Positions 1-7,533 of a stretch of DNA of 18,209 nucleotides are shown one piece after another (position 1 is the stretch's first letter; each line of letters starts with the position of its first letter). A program made the translations under genes and the position numbers. Source of the DNA: Gammaproteobacteria bacterium UBA2810 (GTDB lineage Bacteria > Pseudomonadota > Gammaproteobacteria > Enterobacterales > Succinivibrionaceae). The notes below the pieces were generated by a model, which was not told where the DNA came from, searched no databases, and saw only the letters and a program-made list of their open reading frames with translations. The DNA lies in the NCBI GenBank assembly GCA_002351705.1, contig DEHC01000069.1:66127-84335 (forward strand). The letters are read 5' to 3'.

Positions 1-71
1 AGAAACCTCAGGATGGTCTCAAGGCTGCCGTTGCGCGGCCTGTCGCCGTCGATTACCAGAATACCGGACAT
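1..71 (-). CDS. flrA: FlrA/FleQ-like flagellar master regulator, N-terminus only (cut by window edge)
   Basis: Only 23 complete codons are visible, reading MSGILVIDGDRPRNGSLETI and then LRF before the edge. The ATG at 71-69 follows a good ribosome site (GGAGG, about 9 bases upstream). The pattern LVIDxDxxRxxxLxxILxFL matches the start of the receiver-like domain of FlrA/FleQ, the sigma-54-dependent activators at the top of the polar flagellar hierarchy. Position supports this: flrA commonly lies just downstream of the flagellin region in polar clusters, and several sigma-54 promoters lie in this window. A different response regulator, such as FlrC or another NtrC-type protein, is possible, since no AAA+ or DNA-binding domain is in view. 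The family assignment is therefore an inference from a short N-terminus plus synteny. Confidence 0.55.
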   Translation of the reverse strand, partial: MSGILVIDGDRPRNGSLETILRF

Positions 72-130
72 AGGCACAATCCTCCATTCTGTCTATCCTA
101 CTATGAACAGGGAGGCCGAAAAAGGAGCAG

Positions 131-167
131 TGTCAGAATTTTGAACCGATGTCAAAAATATGGACAG
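131..167. promoter_or_regulatory. Two near-palindromic 15-bp repeats, candidate operator upstream of the flrA-like gene
   Basis: Positions 132-146 (GTCAGAATTTTGAAC) and 151-165 (GTCAAAAATATGGAC) share 11 of 15 bases, start 19 bases apart, and each has the form GTCA-N7-GRAC. The shape recalls the published FleQ site GTCaNTAAAtTGAC but with one extra base between the half-sites. They lie about 60-95 bases upstream of the regulator's ATG, where autoregulation by an FlrA/FleQ-like protein would be plausible. The link to FleQ is an inference. No convincing sigma-70 pair is aligned with these repeats. Confidence 0.35.
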
Positions 168-171
168 AAAT

Positions 172-203
172 GGCGGCCGCACCGGAGGTGGAAGGCGGCC
201 GCT
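172..203 (-). terminator. GC-rich hairpin after pseC, possible terminator
   Basis: The palindromic octamer GCGGCCGC occurs at 173-180 and 195-202 and can pair with itself across a 14-base loop. Inside the loop CACC and GGTG can pair as well. It begins about 17 bases past the pseC stop. The following minus-strand sequence (ATTTCTGTCCATATTTTT) is T-rich but interrupted, so it is not a textbook intrinsic terminator. Confidence 0.4.
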
Positions 204-219
204 GCGCAATGAGGAGTCT

Positions 220-1383
220 TCAGCGGCAGCCGAGCTCCGACATTATCTCCTTAAGCCTTGATATGACATAGGTCTGCTGATCATCGCGGAGGAGCGGGTA
301 GATGGGGAGTGAGAGGCAGCTCTGGTAATACTCCTCGGTGCACTCCAGGCAGACATTCCCCAGGAGATGGCGGTAATAGGGCTGGTGGTAGACCGGGATG
401 TAGTGGATCTGGGCCATGATCCCCTCGGCCCTGAGCGCATCGTAGACCTCCTTCCGGCGGTCAACGTGCACAATGAAGAGGTGATAGGCTGAGAGGCAGC
501 CGTCAGGCGCGCGGCAGCACCTCGCGGGAGTTCCGGCAAGCTCCTTAAGGTATCTCTCCGCTATGGCGCGGCGGCGCTTCAGGAACTGAGGGAGCTTTTT
601 AAGCTGCGAGAGCCCGAGCGCGGCGTTCAGATCCGGCATCCGGTAGTTGTACCCGAGCATCTGCTGCTCGTAGTACCAGCCGCCGTCCGGCTTCTCCTCG
701 AAGAGATCATCGTCCTTCGTGATGCCGTGAGAGGAGAGCATCTTCATCCGGTCATAGAGCTTCTCGTTGTTCGTGAGAGCCATGCCGCCCTCGCCTGTGG
801 TGATGGCCTTCACCGGATGGAAGCTCAGGACCGAGATGTCGCTGTAGCGGCAGGAGCCTACCATGTCACCGAGGTACTCGGAGCCGAGCGCATGGCAGCA
901 GTCCTCGACCACCCTGAAATGGTAGAGTGCAGCTAGCTCCGAGATCTTCTTCATGCCGCAGGGGAGCCCTCCAAGGTGGACCACCGTCACCACATCCGGA
1001 AGCTCGTGATCGCGTGCCGCGGTCTGGAGCGATGCGGCAAGGGCCGTGACCGACATGTTGCCGGTCAGCGGATCGACATCGATGAACGAGACCTCCGCCC
1101 CGCACATGAGGGCTGCGTTCGCCGTTGCGACAAAGGTCACCGGAGTCGTCCAGACCCTCGAGCCGGGCCTCACGCCGAGGGCAAGGTAGGCAACATGAAG
1201 GGCGGACGTTCCGGAGTTTACGGCGCAGGCGAACTTCGCCCCGCAGTATGAGGAAACGGTCTCCTCGAACTGCGGAACCTTCGGGCCCTGCGTCAGGAAG
1301 TCCGATTTGAGCGTCTCGGTCACCGCGGCGATATCGTCCTTCTCGACTGTCTGCCTGCCGTACGGAATCTTCCCTGTCTGCAT
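220..1383 (-). CDS. pseC: PseC, UDP-4-amino-4,6-dideoxy-N-acetyl-beta-L-altrosamine transaminase
   Basis: This PLP-dependent aminotransferase of the DegT/DnrJ/EryC1 fold carries out the second step of CMP-pseudaminic acid synthesis, aminating the 4-keto sugar made by PseB. The 387 residues match the usual family length. Visible landmarks are the phosphate-binding NSGTSALH at 56-63, the cofactor aspartate in EDCCHALG (Asp161), and the Schiff-base lysine in SFHPVKAITTGEGG (Lys192). The N-terminal IPYGRQ and the GYNYRMPDLNAALG stretch are typical of sugar aminotransferases of this group. The ATG follows GGGGAGG by about four to five bases. It sits 49 bases after pseB and is the last gene of the maf-pseB-pseC unit. 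A related aminotransferase such as LegC is the main alternative, but direct linkage to pseB favours PseC. Confidence 0.9.
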   Translation of the reverse strand: MQTGKIPYGRQTVEKDDIAAVTETLKSDFLTQGPKVPQFEETVSSYCGAKFACAVNSGTSALHVAYLALGVRPGSRVWTTPVTFVATANAALMCGAEVSFIDVDPLTGNMSVTALAASLQTAARDHELPDVVTVVHLGGLPCGMKKISELAALYHFRVVEDCCHALGSEYLGDMVGSCRYSDISVLSFHPVKAITTGEGGMALTNNEKLYDRMKMLSSHGITKDDDLFEEKPDGGWYYEQQMLGYNYRMPDLNAALGLSQLKKLPQFLKRRRAIAERYLKELAGTPARCCRAPDGCLSAYHLFIVHVDRRKEVYDALRAEGIMAQIHYIPVYHQPYYRHLLGNVCLECTEEYYQSCLSLPIYPLLRDDQQTYVISRLKEIMSELGCR

Positions 1384-1432
1384 GATGCCTCCCCTTTCTG
1401 TCCGCCTGCCGCAGCTGCCCTGCGCCCGGGCA

Positions 1433-2446
1433 TTATTTTGACATGCCTATCTCTTCGTTGAGCTTCCGGAGCTCCTCCACGGAGAGGAAAACCGGATTGG
1501 TGTTCGAGGTGTACTCGAAGTTCTCCGGCACATGGCGCCCGTGCTCGCCGAGCTCGTTCACCGTATAGTCGTAGTCGGCCGAGTTGAACTTTATGGCGGG
1601 CGCGATTACGTAGTGATCGTCAAACTCGATGGTGTGGAAGGCGTCGTCCTTCGGGCACATCACCTCATGGAGCTTCTCCCCCGGGCGGATGCCGATTATC
1701 CTGACCGGAAGATCTGGCGCCATGGCCTTCGCGAGATCCATTATCCTCATGGATGGGATCTTGGGCACGAAGAGCTCGCCGCCCTTCATGCGGGTGAAGT
1801 TCTTCAGGACGAAGTCGACCGCGTCGCTCAGACGGAGCCAGAACCTCGTCATGTCCTTATGGGTGACCGGGATCTCCTTTGCCCCGCGGTCAATGAGGCC
1901 GCGGAAGAACGGCACGACGCTGCCGCGGGAGCCGATGACGTTGCCGTACCTCACGACGGAGAACCTGGTGACGCCCGATCCCGTGATGTTGTTCCCGGCG
2001 ACGAAGAGCTTGTCCGAGCAGAGCTTCGTCGCGCCGTAGAGGTTGATGGGGTTAGCGGCCTTGTCTGTGGAAAGGGCGATTACCTTCTTCACCCCGGTCG
2101 CGATGGCGGCGTCTATCACATGCTGCGCACCGCCGATGTTGGTCTTGATGCACTCCATCGGGTTGTACTCGGCAGCCGGCACCTGCTTGATGGCGGCGGC
2201 GTGGACGACGTAGTCGACTCCCTTCATGGCCATCACCAGGCGCTTCTCGTCGCGGACGTCGCCGAGGAAATAGCGCATGCAAGGCGCATTGAAGACCTGC
2301 TGCATCTCGAACTGCTTGAGCTCGTCGCGAGAGAAGACTATGAGCCTCTGCGGCTTCGAGGTCTCAAGTACGCGCCTGATGAAGCACTTGCCGAATGAGC
2401 CGGTCCCGCCGGTCACAAGAATCGATTTTCCGTCAAAAAGAGCCAT
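1433..2446 (-). CDS. pseB: PseB, UDP-N-acetylglucosamine 4,6-dehydratase (inverting)
   Basis: This is the first enzyme of pseudaminic acid synthesis, converting UDP-GlcNAc to the 4-keto-6-deoxy sugar with inversion at C5. It is an extended short-chain dehydrogenase. The NADP-binding glycine motif GGTGSFG is at 13-19, followed by GDVRD at 62-66 and HAAAIKQVP at 82-90. The catalytic region STDKAANPINLYGATK carries Asp128, Lys129, Tyr137 and Lys141, as in the FlaA1/PseB group. Its 337 residues are normal for PseB. The ribosome site is modest (AGAGG, about nine bases before ATG). It lies 39 bases downstream of the maf-like gene with no terminator between them, so co-transcription is likely. CapD-type dehydratases are relatives, but they are usually longer or membrane-bound. 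Confidence 0.93.
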   Translation of the reverse strand: MALFDGKSILVTGGTGSFGKCFIRRVLETSKPQRLIVFSRDELKQFEMQQVFNAPCMRYFLGDVRDEKRLVMAMKGVDYVVHAAAIKQVPAAEYNPMECIKTNIGGAQHVIDAAIATGVKKVIALSTDKAANPINLYGATKLCSDKLFVAGNNITGSGVTRFSVVRYGNVIGSRGSVVPFFRGLIDRGAKEIPVTHKDMTRFWLRLSDAVDFVLKNFTRMKGGELFVPKIPSMRIMDLAKAMAPDLPVRIIGIRPGEKLHEVMCPKDDAFHTIEFDDHYVIAPAIKFNSADYDYTVNELGEHGRHVPENFEYTSNTNPVFLSVEELRKLNEEIGMSK

Positions 2447-2485
2447 GGTCAGAACCTCTGTAAAAATATCACCCGGCCGGCATGC

Positions 2486-5400
2486 TCAGCATTTTTCCAG
2501 CCTGTCCGCGAAATCAGCCAGCATTTCCCTGATGGCGCTGTGCCTCACCCCTGAGCAGGCGGCAGTGAGCGCTGCCCGGAGGGCAAAGCAGACAACCGTT
2601 CCGATGTTCCGCGAGAAGTCATCCGGATCACCGGTCTTCTGCAGCTCCACCAGAACCCCGGTCAGAATCCTGCCGACCTTCCCCGGGCTCGTGCGTTCAG
2701 CGGGACGCACCGATATCGCCCGGAGCCGCTCCGCCGCGAGCTTCCTCACCCCGGGCGGAATGAGCCCGATGCTCTCCGCGGCGGTGCGGTAAAGGCCGAG
2801 GGTCCCCGAGTGGAACCCAGGATAAATCTGCCTCACCTTGTCCTCGAACACGCGCCACCTCTCGTCTGCCGAGTAGGGGATAACCGTGACGCGCCACGGC
2901 CGGAGGAACTTCTGATAGAGGTGCCGTCCCAAAGTTAGGCTAGCGAGCTCCTCGGGGGACTCGCTCACATCAAACCACAGGTACGGGCGCTCCGAGGGAG
3001 GAAGCGCGGCATGGTTCTCGTAAAGGTACATGTTGGAGGGAAGCTGCCGCATCATCTCCTCCGAGACTGAGACCACGCTCAGGGTGAAGAGATCGGTGTT
3101 CTTCAGCACCGCGGCCGCGCCGTCGCCGCTCCCCGCGCCCTCGAGGATATAGTCCGCGTCACCCCTGACGCCGAGGACCCCGGAGGGCGCAGGCACGCCG
3201 CGGAGGAGCTCCGCTGCCCCGGCGAGAAGCTCCGGCCACGGCTGCCTCAGGATCTCGGGAATGTCGTCAAGCACCAGGGCAGCCTTTGTCCCGATCCCGG
3301 GAATGCGGTAGCCGTCAAGCCTTACTGCGGGCTCGAAGCATCCGTAGGACCTGCTGAAGTTGTGCCTGCCCTTCCGGTCAATCATATAGCAGGCAGGACG
3401 GTACTCGCCCCTTGCCGAGCTGAAGAACTCAGTGAGGCGGTCATTGCCGCTGCACATCGCCCTGCGCTCAAGGGAGTACGGCTGCACGGCGATGTTGCTC
3501 CCGTCATGATAGTCGCGGATCTGGTCGAAAATGGCCATGTACTCCCGGAAATAATACCTGAGCACATTGATGCAGCCGGCCGCGGGCTCCGGATCCTCGA
3601 GGCTGAAGAGCATCCTGTTCATGACGGCAAAGCAGGCGTTGAGCGTCCCGGAGAGCATCATGTAGACTCCGAAGTCCGTCGAGTAGCGGAGGGCCCTGAT
3701 GAATTCCTGCTGCTCGGAGAGAAGCGAGATGAACCCGGCGAGATCCTTCGGCGGCCTGTCCCAGCCCTGGAGGATCCAGTCGATGGCGGCCTGCAGCCTC
3801 CTTCTCGGCATGAAGTCGAGAAGCTTCTCCGGAGTGGTGTCAAGGACCATGCTCTCCTCGTGCTCGAGGTAGTCAAAGAGCCTCTCCCGCTCGATGCCCT
3901 GCCATGACGAGATGTCGGCATCCTCCGCATGGAGCGGCTCGGTTCCCGGGATCCTGGCGCCGTCGCTGAGGTTCCAGACGCGGCAGCTCTCCCTGTTCTC
4001 GCTGAAGAGCGCGCCCATGTAGCTGACGCTGCTCTTGAAGAGGTAGTTGCTCCTCACCTCGCCGCCGAAATTCCCCGGGACGCTCTCGGAGAAGCGGTTC
4101 AGGATATTGTCGGAGTACTCCTTCTTCATCTGCCCCTTCTCGTCGTAGTAGTAGCTCTTCGACGAGTGGGAGCGGCTCTCGTCCTTCGCTCCGCAGTCGA
4201 TGCCCGCAAGGTAGATGTTCCGGAAGCCGAGGTTCACCGCCGTGGAGGTTCCCATGTTGCTGACGAGCGGGTTGATGTAGGCCGCCTCCATGAGAGTCCC
4301 CCTCTTCATGGTCCTCGAGGTCATGAGGAGCGGAAGGAACATCTCGTTCTGCTTGAGCATCAGGACACGGTGGCGGAAATGCGCCACGGTGTCTGGGTGA
4401 AGGACCTCGGTGCCGATGAGGAGGACATCGTCAAGGAAGTGCGGATCCTTCAGGTTGTCGAGGGACTCCGCGACATTCCTGAGGCGCTCGACCGCCACAT
4501 AGATATGCGGCTTGATGCCGTAGCCCTCGAGTGCGGTGACTGCCGTGCCGCAGGCGATTATTACCGCCCGGTCCTGCACCTTCCTGATGAACTCCGCAGA
4601 GGAGTCGAGCGACGGGCCGTTCCCGACCACGACGCATGGAATGTCCTTAAGCTTCGATCTCTCCGTGAGGTTTTTGAGGAACGGCACCTTCCGCGCGACG
4701 GACTCGAGGGCGCCTGAGAGGCCGAAGATGTAGTCATCGAAGAAGCCTGACTGGTCCTGCAGCATGCCGACATCATTGACGAAGCGGCGGTAGGTCTCGA
4801 GGATCGGCTTCGACTCGTAGGTCGCGAGCACCGGCAGGTAGGTGCGGACGAAGCCCGGGAAGTCGGAGTAGAAGGCGATCTGGTCGCGCATCATCCGGTC
4901 CTGGTCAAAGTCGCCCGTGTAGAAATAGATATGGTCCCCGTTCTCGCTAAGGTAGGGAAGCAGCGTATACCAGTCAAAGGTGTAGAATGAGGCGTAGAGG
5001 AGATCGGGGTTCGGCTCGAGGATATAGAGGTTCCTCACCCTGATTTTCTCGTAGAGGTAGCCGAGCTGGTAGCCGAGCCCGATGCCGAACATGTAGCACA
5101 TCGGGATCTCCTTGTAGAAGCCGACCGGATGATCGTCAAGGAGCCCGCGGTTGTCGATTTCCCGGTAATATGAGGCAAGCGCGCTGTAGGCCCTGAGATG
5201 GCTCTGGTTCCTCGGATCGATTCCGGCCCCTCCGATTGCCATCTTGAAGTAGCTGTTGCTCTTCAGGAACTCGTCGATGAGCTTCTTGGCCTCACTGAAG
5301 GGGCTCTCGGCGTAGAACGGCACGCCGGTGTCGAGGTTCTTGAGGTTCACCTCGCCGTTCAGGGAGCAGAAGAACTGCCACTTGCCCTTGAAATGGTAGT

Positions 5401-5575
5401 TCTCAAACCTCCTGTAGAGCTCGGGGAAGTACTTTTTAATCGCCTCCCTGTTCCTCTCGAAGCGGACCGGCAGCACCTCTGCCATCCTGCGTTCGAGCTC
5501 GGCAAGCTCCTCGAGATCGTTCCTGAGCTTTTCCGCCTCTTTTATCTTCTCGTCAAGCGTTGGATCCGAAGCCAT
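2486..5575 (-). CDS. maf: Maf-type motility accessory factor (DUF115/MptE-like), probable flagellin nonulosonic acid transferase
   Basis: Maf proteins are cytoplasmic glycosyltransferases that attach pseudaminic or legionaminic acid to flagellin before export. Residues 160-192 (FGIGLGYQL, then YILEPNPDLL) match the N-terminal part of the family. The DUF115 core runs from about 285 to 480, with CVVVGNGPSLD at 314-324, a conserved segment at 341-363 (CGTAVTALEGYGIKPHIYVA), and GIDCGAKDESRSHSSKSYYY at 458-477. The protein is 1029 residues, longer than the roughly 600-700 typical of described Maf proteins. The part after about 600 contains nothing I recognise. An ATG with AGAGG about nine bases upstream is used. 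Placement between a flagellin gene and pseB-pseC supports the role. Whether it acts on one or both flagellins is unknown. The upstream 205-base gap holds an AT-rich tract with a TATAAA at 5644-5649 but no clear promoter. Confidence 0.85.
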   Translation of the reverse strand: MASDPTLDEKIKEAEKLRNDLEELAELERRMAEVLPVRFERNREAIKKYFPELYRRFENYHFKGKWQFFCSLNGEVNLKNLDTGVPFYAESPFSEAKKLIDEFLKSNSYFKMAIGGAGIDPRNQSHLRAYSALASYYREIDNRGLLDDHPVGFYKEIPMCYMFGIGLGYQLGYLYEKIRVRNLYILEPNPDLLYASFYTFDWYTLLPYLSENGDHIYFYTGDFDQDRMMRDQIAFYSDFPGFVRTYLPVLATYESKPILETYRRFVNDVGMLQDQSGFFDDYIFGLSGALESVARKVPFLKNLTERSKLKDIPCVVVGNGPSLDSSAEFIRKVQDRAVIIACGTAVTALEGYGIKPHIYVAVERLRNVAESLDNLKDPHFLDDVLLIGTEVLHPDTVAHFRHRVLMLKQNEMFLPLLMTSRTMKRGTLMEAAYINPLVSNMGTSTAVNLGFRNIYLAGIDCGAKDESRSHSSKSYYYDEKGQMKKEYSDNILNRFSESVPGNFGGEVRSNYLFKSSVSYMGALFSENRESCRVWNLSDGARIPGTEPLHAEDADISSWQGIERERLFDYLEHEESMVLDTTPEKLLDFMPRRRLQAAIDWILQGWDRPPKDLAGFISLLSEQQEFIRALRYSTDFGVYMMLSGTLNACFAVMNRMLFSLEDPEPAAGCINVLRYYFREYMAIFDQIRDYHDGSNIAVQPYSLERRAMCSGNDRLTEFFSSARGEYRPACYMIDRKGRHNFSRSYGCFEPAVRLDGYRIPGIGTKAALVLDDIPEILRQPWPELLAGAAELLRGVPAPSGVLGVRGDADYILEGAGSGDGAAAVLKNTDLFTLSVVSVSEEMMRQLPSNMYLYENHAALPPSERPYLWFDVSESPEELASLTLGRHLYQKFLRPWRVTVIPYSADERWRVFEDKVRQIYPGFHSGTLGLYRTAAESIGLIPPGVRKLAAERLRAISVRPAERTSPGKVGRILTGVLVELQKTGDPDDFSRNIGTVVCFALRAALTAACSGVRHSAIREMLADFADRLEKC

Positions 5576-5780
5576 CTGTCGTTACCTCTGCGGCCGGGGA
5601 AAAGGTCCCGGCAAAAAAACACACATGCGCCCAAGGCATGGATTTTATAGTTTTTCGGAATGTGACTTTTTTACCTTGCTCACCCTTTGGAAAAAATTTA
5701 CGCGGGAAGAATGATCTGACAGGAAAACTGAGACGGAATGAAAGGCAGGCATGATCGCCGGTGCCGCGTCCGGATGACGG

Positions 5781-6761
5781 CTAGATGCTCCCGAGGAGCT
5801 TCAGGATGATTGAGGAGGAGTTCATCGCCTGGGTGAACATCATCGCCGCGGCCTGCTGCATTATGCTGAGCCTTGATGCTTCGGCCGTGGCCTCGGCGTA
5901 GTCGAGATCCGCTATCCTTGAGCGCGCGTCGCTGATGTTCGCGAGCGTATTAGAGTTGTTCGCAATGGCGTGCCCGAGCCGGTTGCCGACGGCTCCCCAG
6001 CTTGCCCTTTTCGAGTCGACCCTTGAAATCATCCGGTCAAGGACCTTGATGGCCTGCTGCGCGCTCTCCGCGGAGGTCATGCTCAGGGAGTAGACCGCGC
6101 CCTTCGCCCCTGCTGCGCCGTCAACCTCCACCTTTGAGTCGCTGTCGCCATTGAGCCCGTCATAGTCCTCAACCTCCCGGAGGAGCACGCCGTCCCCCGG
6201 ATCCTTTCCGGCGGAGAGCGTGAACTTCATGTCGGCAGACGCCGCGGAGAGGAGCCCGGCAAAGGTGAGCTTCGAGAACTCCGCCGAGATGGTCTGCCCG
6301 GCATAGGCCCCGACCTGGAACTTCGTGATGCCCATGGAGCCGTCAAGCATCCTCTTCGTTCCGCCCCAGCTCGTCTGCTCGCCGATGCGCTGGATCTCCT
6401 TGCAGAGCTCGTCGGTCTCCTGCTGTATCGCGGAGCGCTCCGAGTCTGAGTTTGTGCCGTTCGCGCTCTGGAGGGCAAGGACCCTCATGCGCTGCAGCAT
6501 GCCGGAGACCTCGTCTGCCGCGCCCTCCGCAGTCTGGCAGAGCGAAATCCCGTCATTGGCGTTGCGGCTTCCCTGGGTAAGGCCGTTGATCTGGGAGGTC
6601 ATGCGGTCCGCGATCATGAAGCCCGCCGGATCCACCCTCGAGCTTGTTATTCTCGAGCCGGTCGCGAGCTGGCCGTAAAGACTGTTGAGGCGCGAGGCTG
6701 CCGAGGAAAGGGAGACCATGGACCTGAGCGCGGCGGTATTGGTGTTGATGTACAGCGCCAT
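5781..6761 (-). CDS. Flagellin 2, divergent filament subunit
   Basis: The 326-residue protein has the two ends of a flagellin: N-terminal D0/D1 from MALYINTNTAALRS to about 145, and a C-terminal D1/D0 from about 225 to the end with NTLANISDARSRIADLDYAE at 271-290. Shared with flagellin 1 are MTSQINGLTQG at 54-64 and ALQSANGTN at 96-104. It departs from the usual pattern where SSGKRINxAKDDAAGL is replaced by ATGSRITSSRVDPAGF (33-48). The end reads MMFTQAMNSSSIILKLLGSI, which differs from the usual LLxQANxxPQ form. It has Cys75 and Cys120. The central region is short and contains an acidic DYDGLNGDSDSK (199-210). The gene has its own sigma-28 promoter and a strong GGGAGGAG ribosome site. It is probably a minor or position-specific flagellin, and likely a substrate of the adjacent Maf. 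Confidence 0.9.
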   Translation of the reverse strand: MALYINTNTAALRSMVSLSSAASRLNSLYGQLATGSRITSSRVDPAGFMIADRMTSQINGLTQGSRNANDGISLCQTAEGAADEVSGMLQRMRVLALQSANGTNSDSERSAIQQETDELCKEIQRIGEQTSWGGTKRMLDGSMGITKFQVGAYAGQTISAEFSKLTFAGLLSAASADMKFTLSAGKDPGDGVLLREVEDYDGLNGDSDSKVEVDGAAGAKGAVYSLSMTSAESAQQAIKVLDRMISRVDSKRASWGAVGNRLGHAIANNSNTLANISDARSRIADLDYAEATAEASRLSIMQQAAAMMFTQAMNSSSIILKLLGSI

Positions 6762-6797
6762 TGTCTCCTCCCATTGCCTGATTGCACCGTACGTATA

Positions 6798-6824
6798 CCA
6801 TCGGCAGGATTTGGAGGAAATTTA
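6798..6824 (-). promoter_or_regulatory. Sigma-28 (FliA) promoter of flagellin 2
   Basis: On the minus strand the sequence reads TAAA (6824-6821), 15 bases, then GCCGATGG (6805-6798). The sigma-28 consensus is TAAA-N15-GCCGATAA, so the -35 element and spacing are exact and the -10 element matches in six of eight bases. It lies 36 bases upstream of the flagellin 2 ATG, which leaves room for a short leader with the GGGAGGAG ribosome site. Confidence 0.88.
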
Positions 6825-6932
6825 GCGCATGATCATGAAATAAGATTGATATGTGAGCTGGGTCTGACTGTTTCCGGAATTTCCGCTGCAAGGAGAATTC
6901 GCTGGCAGGCAGAAGGCAGATGAATGGAAAGA

Positions 6933-6959
6933 GAAATAAAAAAACGCCCCGGAAGGCGT
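6933..6959 (-). terminator. Intrinsic terminator upstream of flagellin 2
   Basis: The minus strand reads ACGCCTTCCGGGGCGT and then TTTTTTATTTC. This gives a five- to six-pair stem with a TCCG loop and a long T tract. It ends the transcript of the 90-residue small protein and separates it from the sigma-28 promoter of flagellin 2. Confidence 0.8.
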
Positions 6960-6971
6960 CTTCTGACATAA

Positions 6972-6993
6972 ATGTGCCGCAAGCGCGGCACAT
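6972..6993. repeat. Perfect 9-bp hairpin, arm shared with 7770-7799
   Basis: ATGTGCCGC (6972-6980) and GCGGCACAT (6985-6993) form a perfect nine-pair stem around the loop AAGC. It sits 8 bases past the stop of the 90-residue gene, ahead of the T-tailed terminator, and has no T tract of its own. The same plus-strand arm ATGTGCCGC recurs at 7770-7778 in another hairpin. Confidence 0.6.
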
Positions 6994-7001
6994 GGCCGGA
7001 A

Positions 7002-7274
7002 TCAGGCCGCGCGGGCTGCTGATGCCTCGAGCCTGCCGGCGCTCCTTACAATCTCGGAGCTCGAGCTGACGGTCCTTGAGATGAAGCTCCTCAGGGCCGG
7101 CATGAACTCGGCGCTCTTAGGAGCGACCTCGGAGAAGGTCCTGATAAGGCTCATGCGCTCTGAGCTGATCCTGAGCGCGTCAGCGTAGCGGAACTCTCCG
7201 ATGGCCTTCTTGAGGCACTCTCCAAGGTTGTCAATCCTGCCCATAAGTGCTGCTGCGTCAATTCCGGTATTCAT
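7002..7274 (-). CDS. Small helical protein 2, FliT-like candidate
   Basis: The 90-residue protein is predicted to be mostly helical and has no signal peptide. Its stretch LGECLKKAIGEFRYADALRI (17-36), followed by SSERMSLIRTF, aligns with the 71-residue protein encoded just upstream; both share the pattern RYxDALxxxxERxSL. This resembles the helical pattern of FliT-type flagellar chaperones (Lx(2)A...W/YxxxLxxxxxER), which bind the filament cap or type III export components. Location between two flagellin genes fits that idea, but the match is by eye and weak. The ATG at 7274 is chosen over the longer frame up to 7367 because a ribosome site (GAGGAT) and a sigma-54 promoter lie inside that extension. 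A terminator follows. It could equally be an unrelated flagellar accessory protein. Confidence 0.7.
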   Translation of the reverse strand: MNTGIDAAALMGRIDNLGECLKKAIGEFRYADALRISSERMSLIRTFSEVAPKSAEFMPALRSFISRTVSSSSEIVRSAGRLEASAARAA

Positions 7275-7307
7275 GATGTTATCCTCGCTTTGTTTTGCCT
7301 TTATTGA

Positions 7308-7323
7308 AGCATTCGCCGTGCCA
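7308..7323 (-). promoter_or_regulatory. Sigma-54 promoter of the 90-residue small protein
   Basis: The minus strand reads TGGCACGGCGAATGCT. TGGCACG is an exact -24 element, and GG and GC are separated by exactly ten bases (-12 ATGCT against consensus TTGCW). It lies about 34 bases upstream of the ATG at 7274. Activation by FlrA- or FlrC-type enhancer-binding proteins is the expected control. Confidence 0.75.
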
Positions 7324-7368
7324 CACTTTCCGGAAGATTCTGCCGGATGGCGGCTCATTGCAGACAAA

Positions 7369-7384
7369 CGTGAGCACGTTCACA
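7369..7384. promoter_or_regulatory. CRP-like palindrome upstream of the sigma-54 promoter
   Basis: On the minus strand TGTGA-ACGTGC-TCACG matches the CRP consensus TGTGA-N6-TCACA in nine of ten core positions. The site lies about 46 bases upstream of the -24 element. It may link small-protein expression to carbon status, but it could also be a chance palindrome. Confidence 0.35.
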
Positions 7385-7533
7385 AAACAGGACGACTCTC
7401 AGTGCATTTTAGGCCCAAAAATCCGGAATGGAAACACTTTTTCTTACGCACAGCATCAGAGCGGCAGAGACTCCGGCACGAGACTTGCGCCCGAGCATGC
7501 GGAGAGGCGGATTTCCGCCCTCCTGGAAGAGTG

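Noticed and set aside
1532..2398. Long plus-strand open frame (288 codons) opposite pseB
   Set aside because: It is antisense to a clear enzyme gene, has no ribosome site or recognisable motif, and its composition fits a shadow frame of GC-rich DNA.
3929..4717. Long plus-strand open frame (262 codons) opposite maf
   Set aside because: The sequence is rich in V, E, R, H and L, as expected from the complement of GC-biased codons, and it lies opposite the conserved DUF115 core.
5576..5780. Possible sigma-28 or sigma-54 promoter ahead of maf
   Set aside because: Several TAAA and GG-type matches were tried, but none had the right partner element at the right spacing; only a lone TATAAA at 5644-5649 remains.
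7275..7367. Upstream extension of the 90-residue protein
   Set aside because: The added residues span the sigma-54 promoter and the ribosome site used by the ATG at 7274.
7505..7519. GGCGGA/TCCGCC hairpin after the 71-residue gene as a terminator
   Set aside because: The stem is short with a two-base loop unless opened, and no T tract follows on the minus strand.
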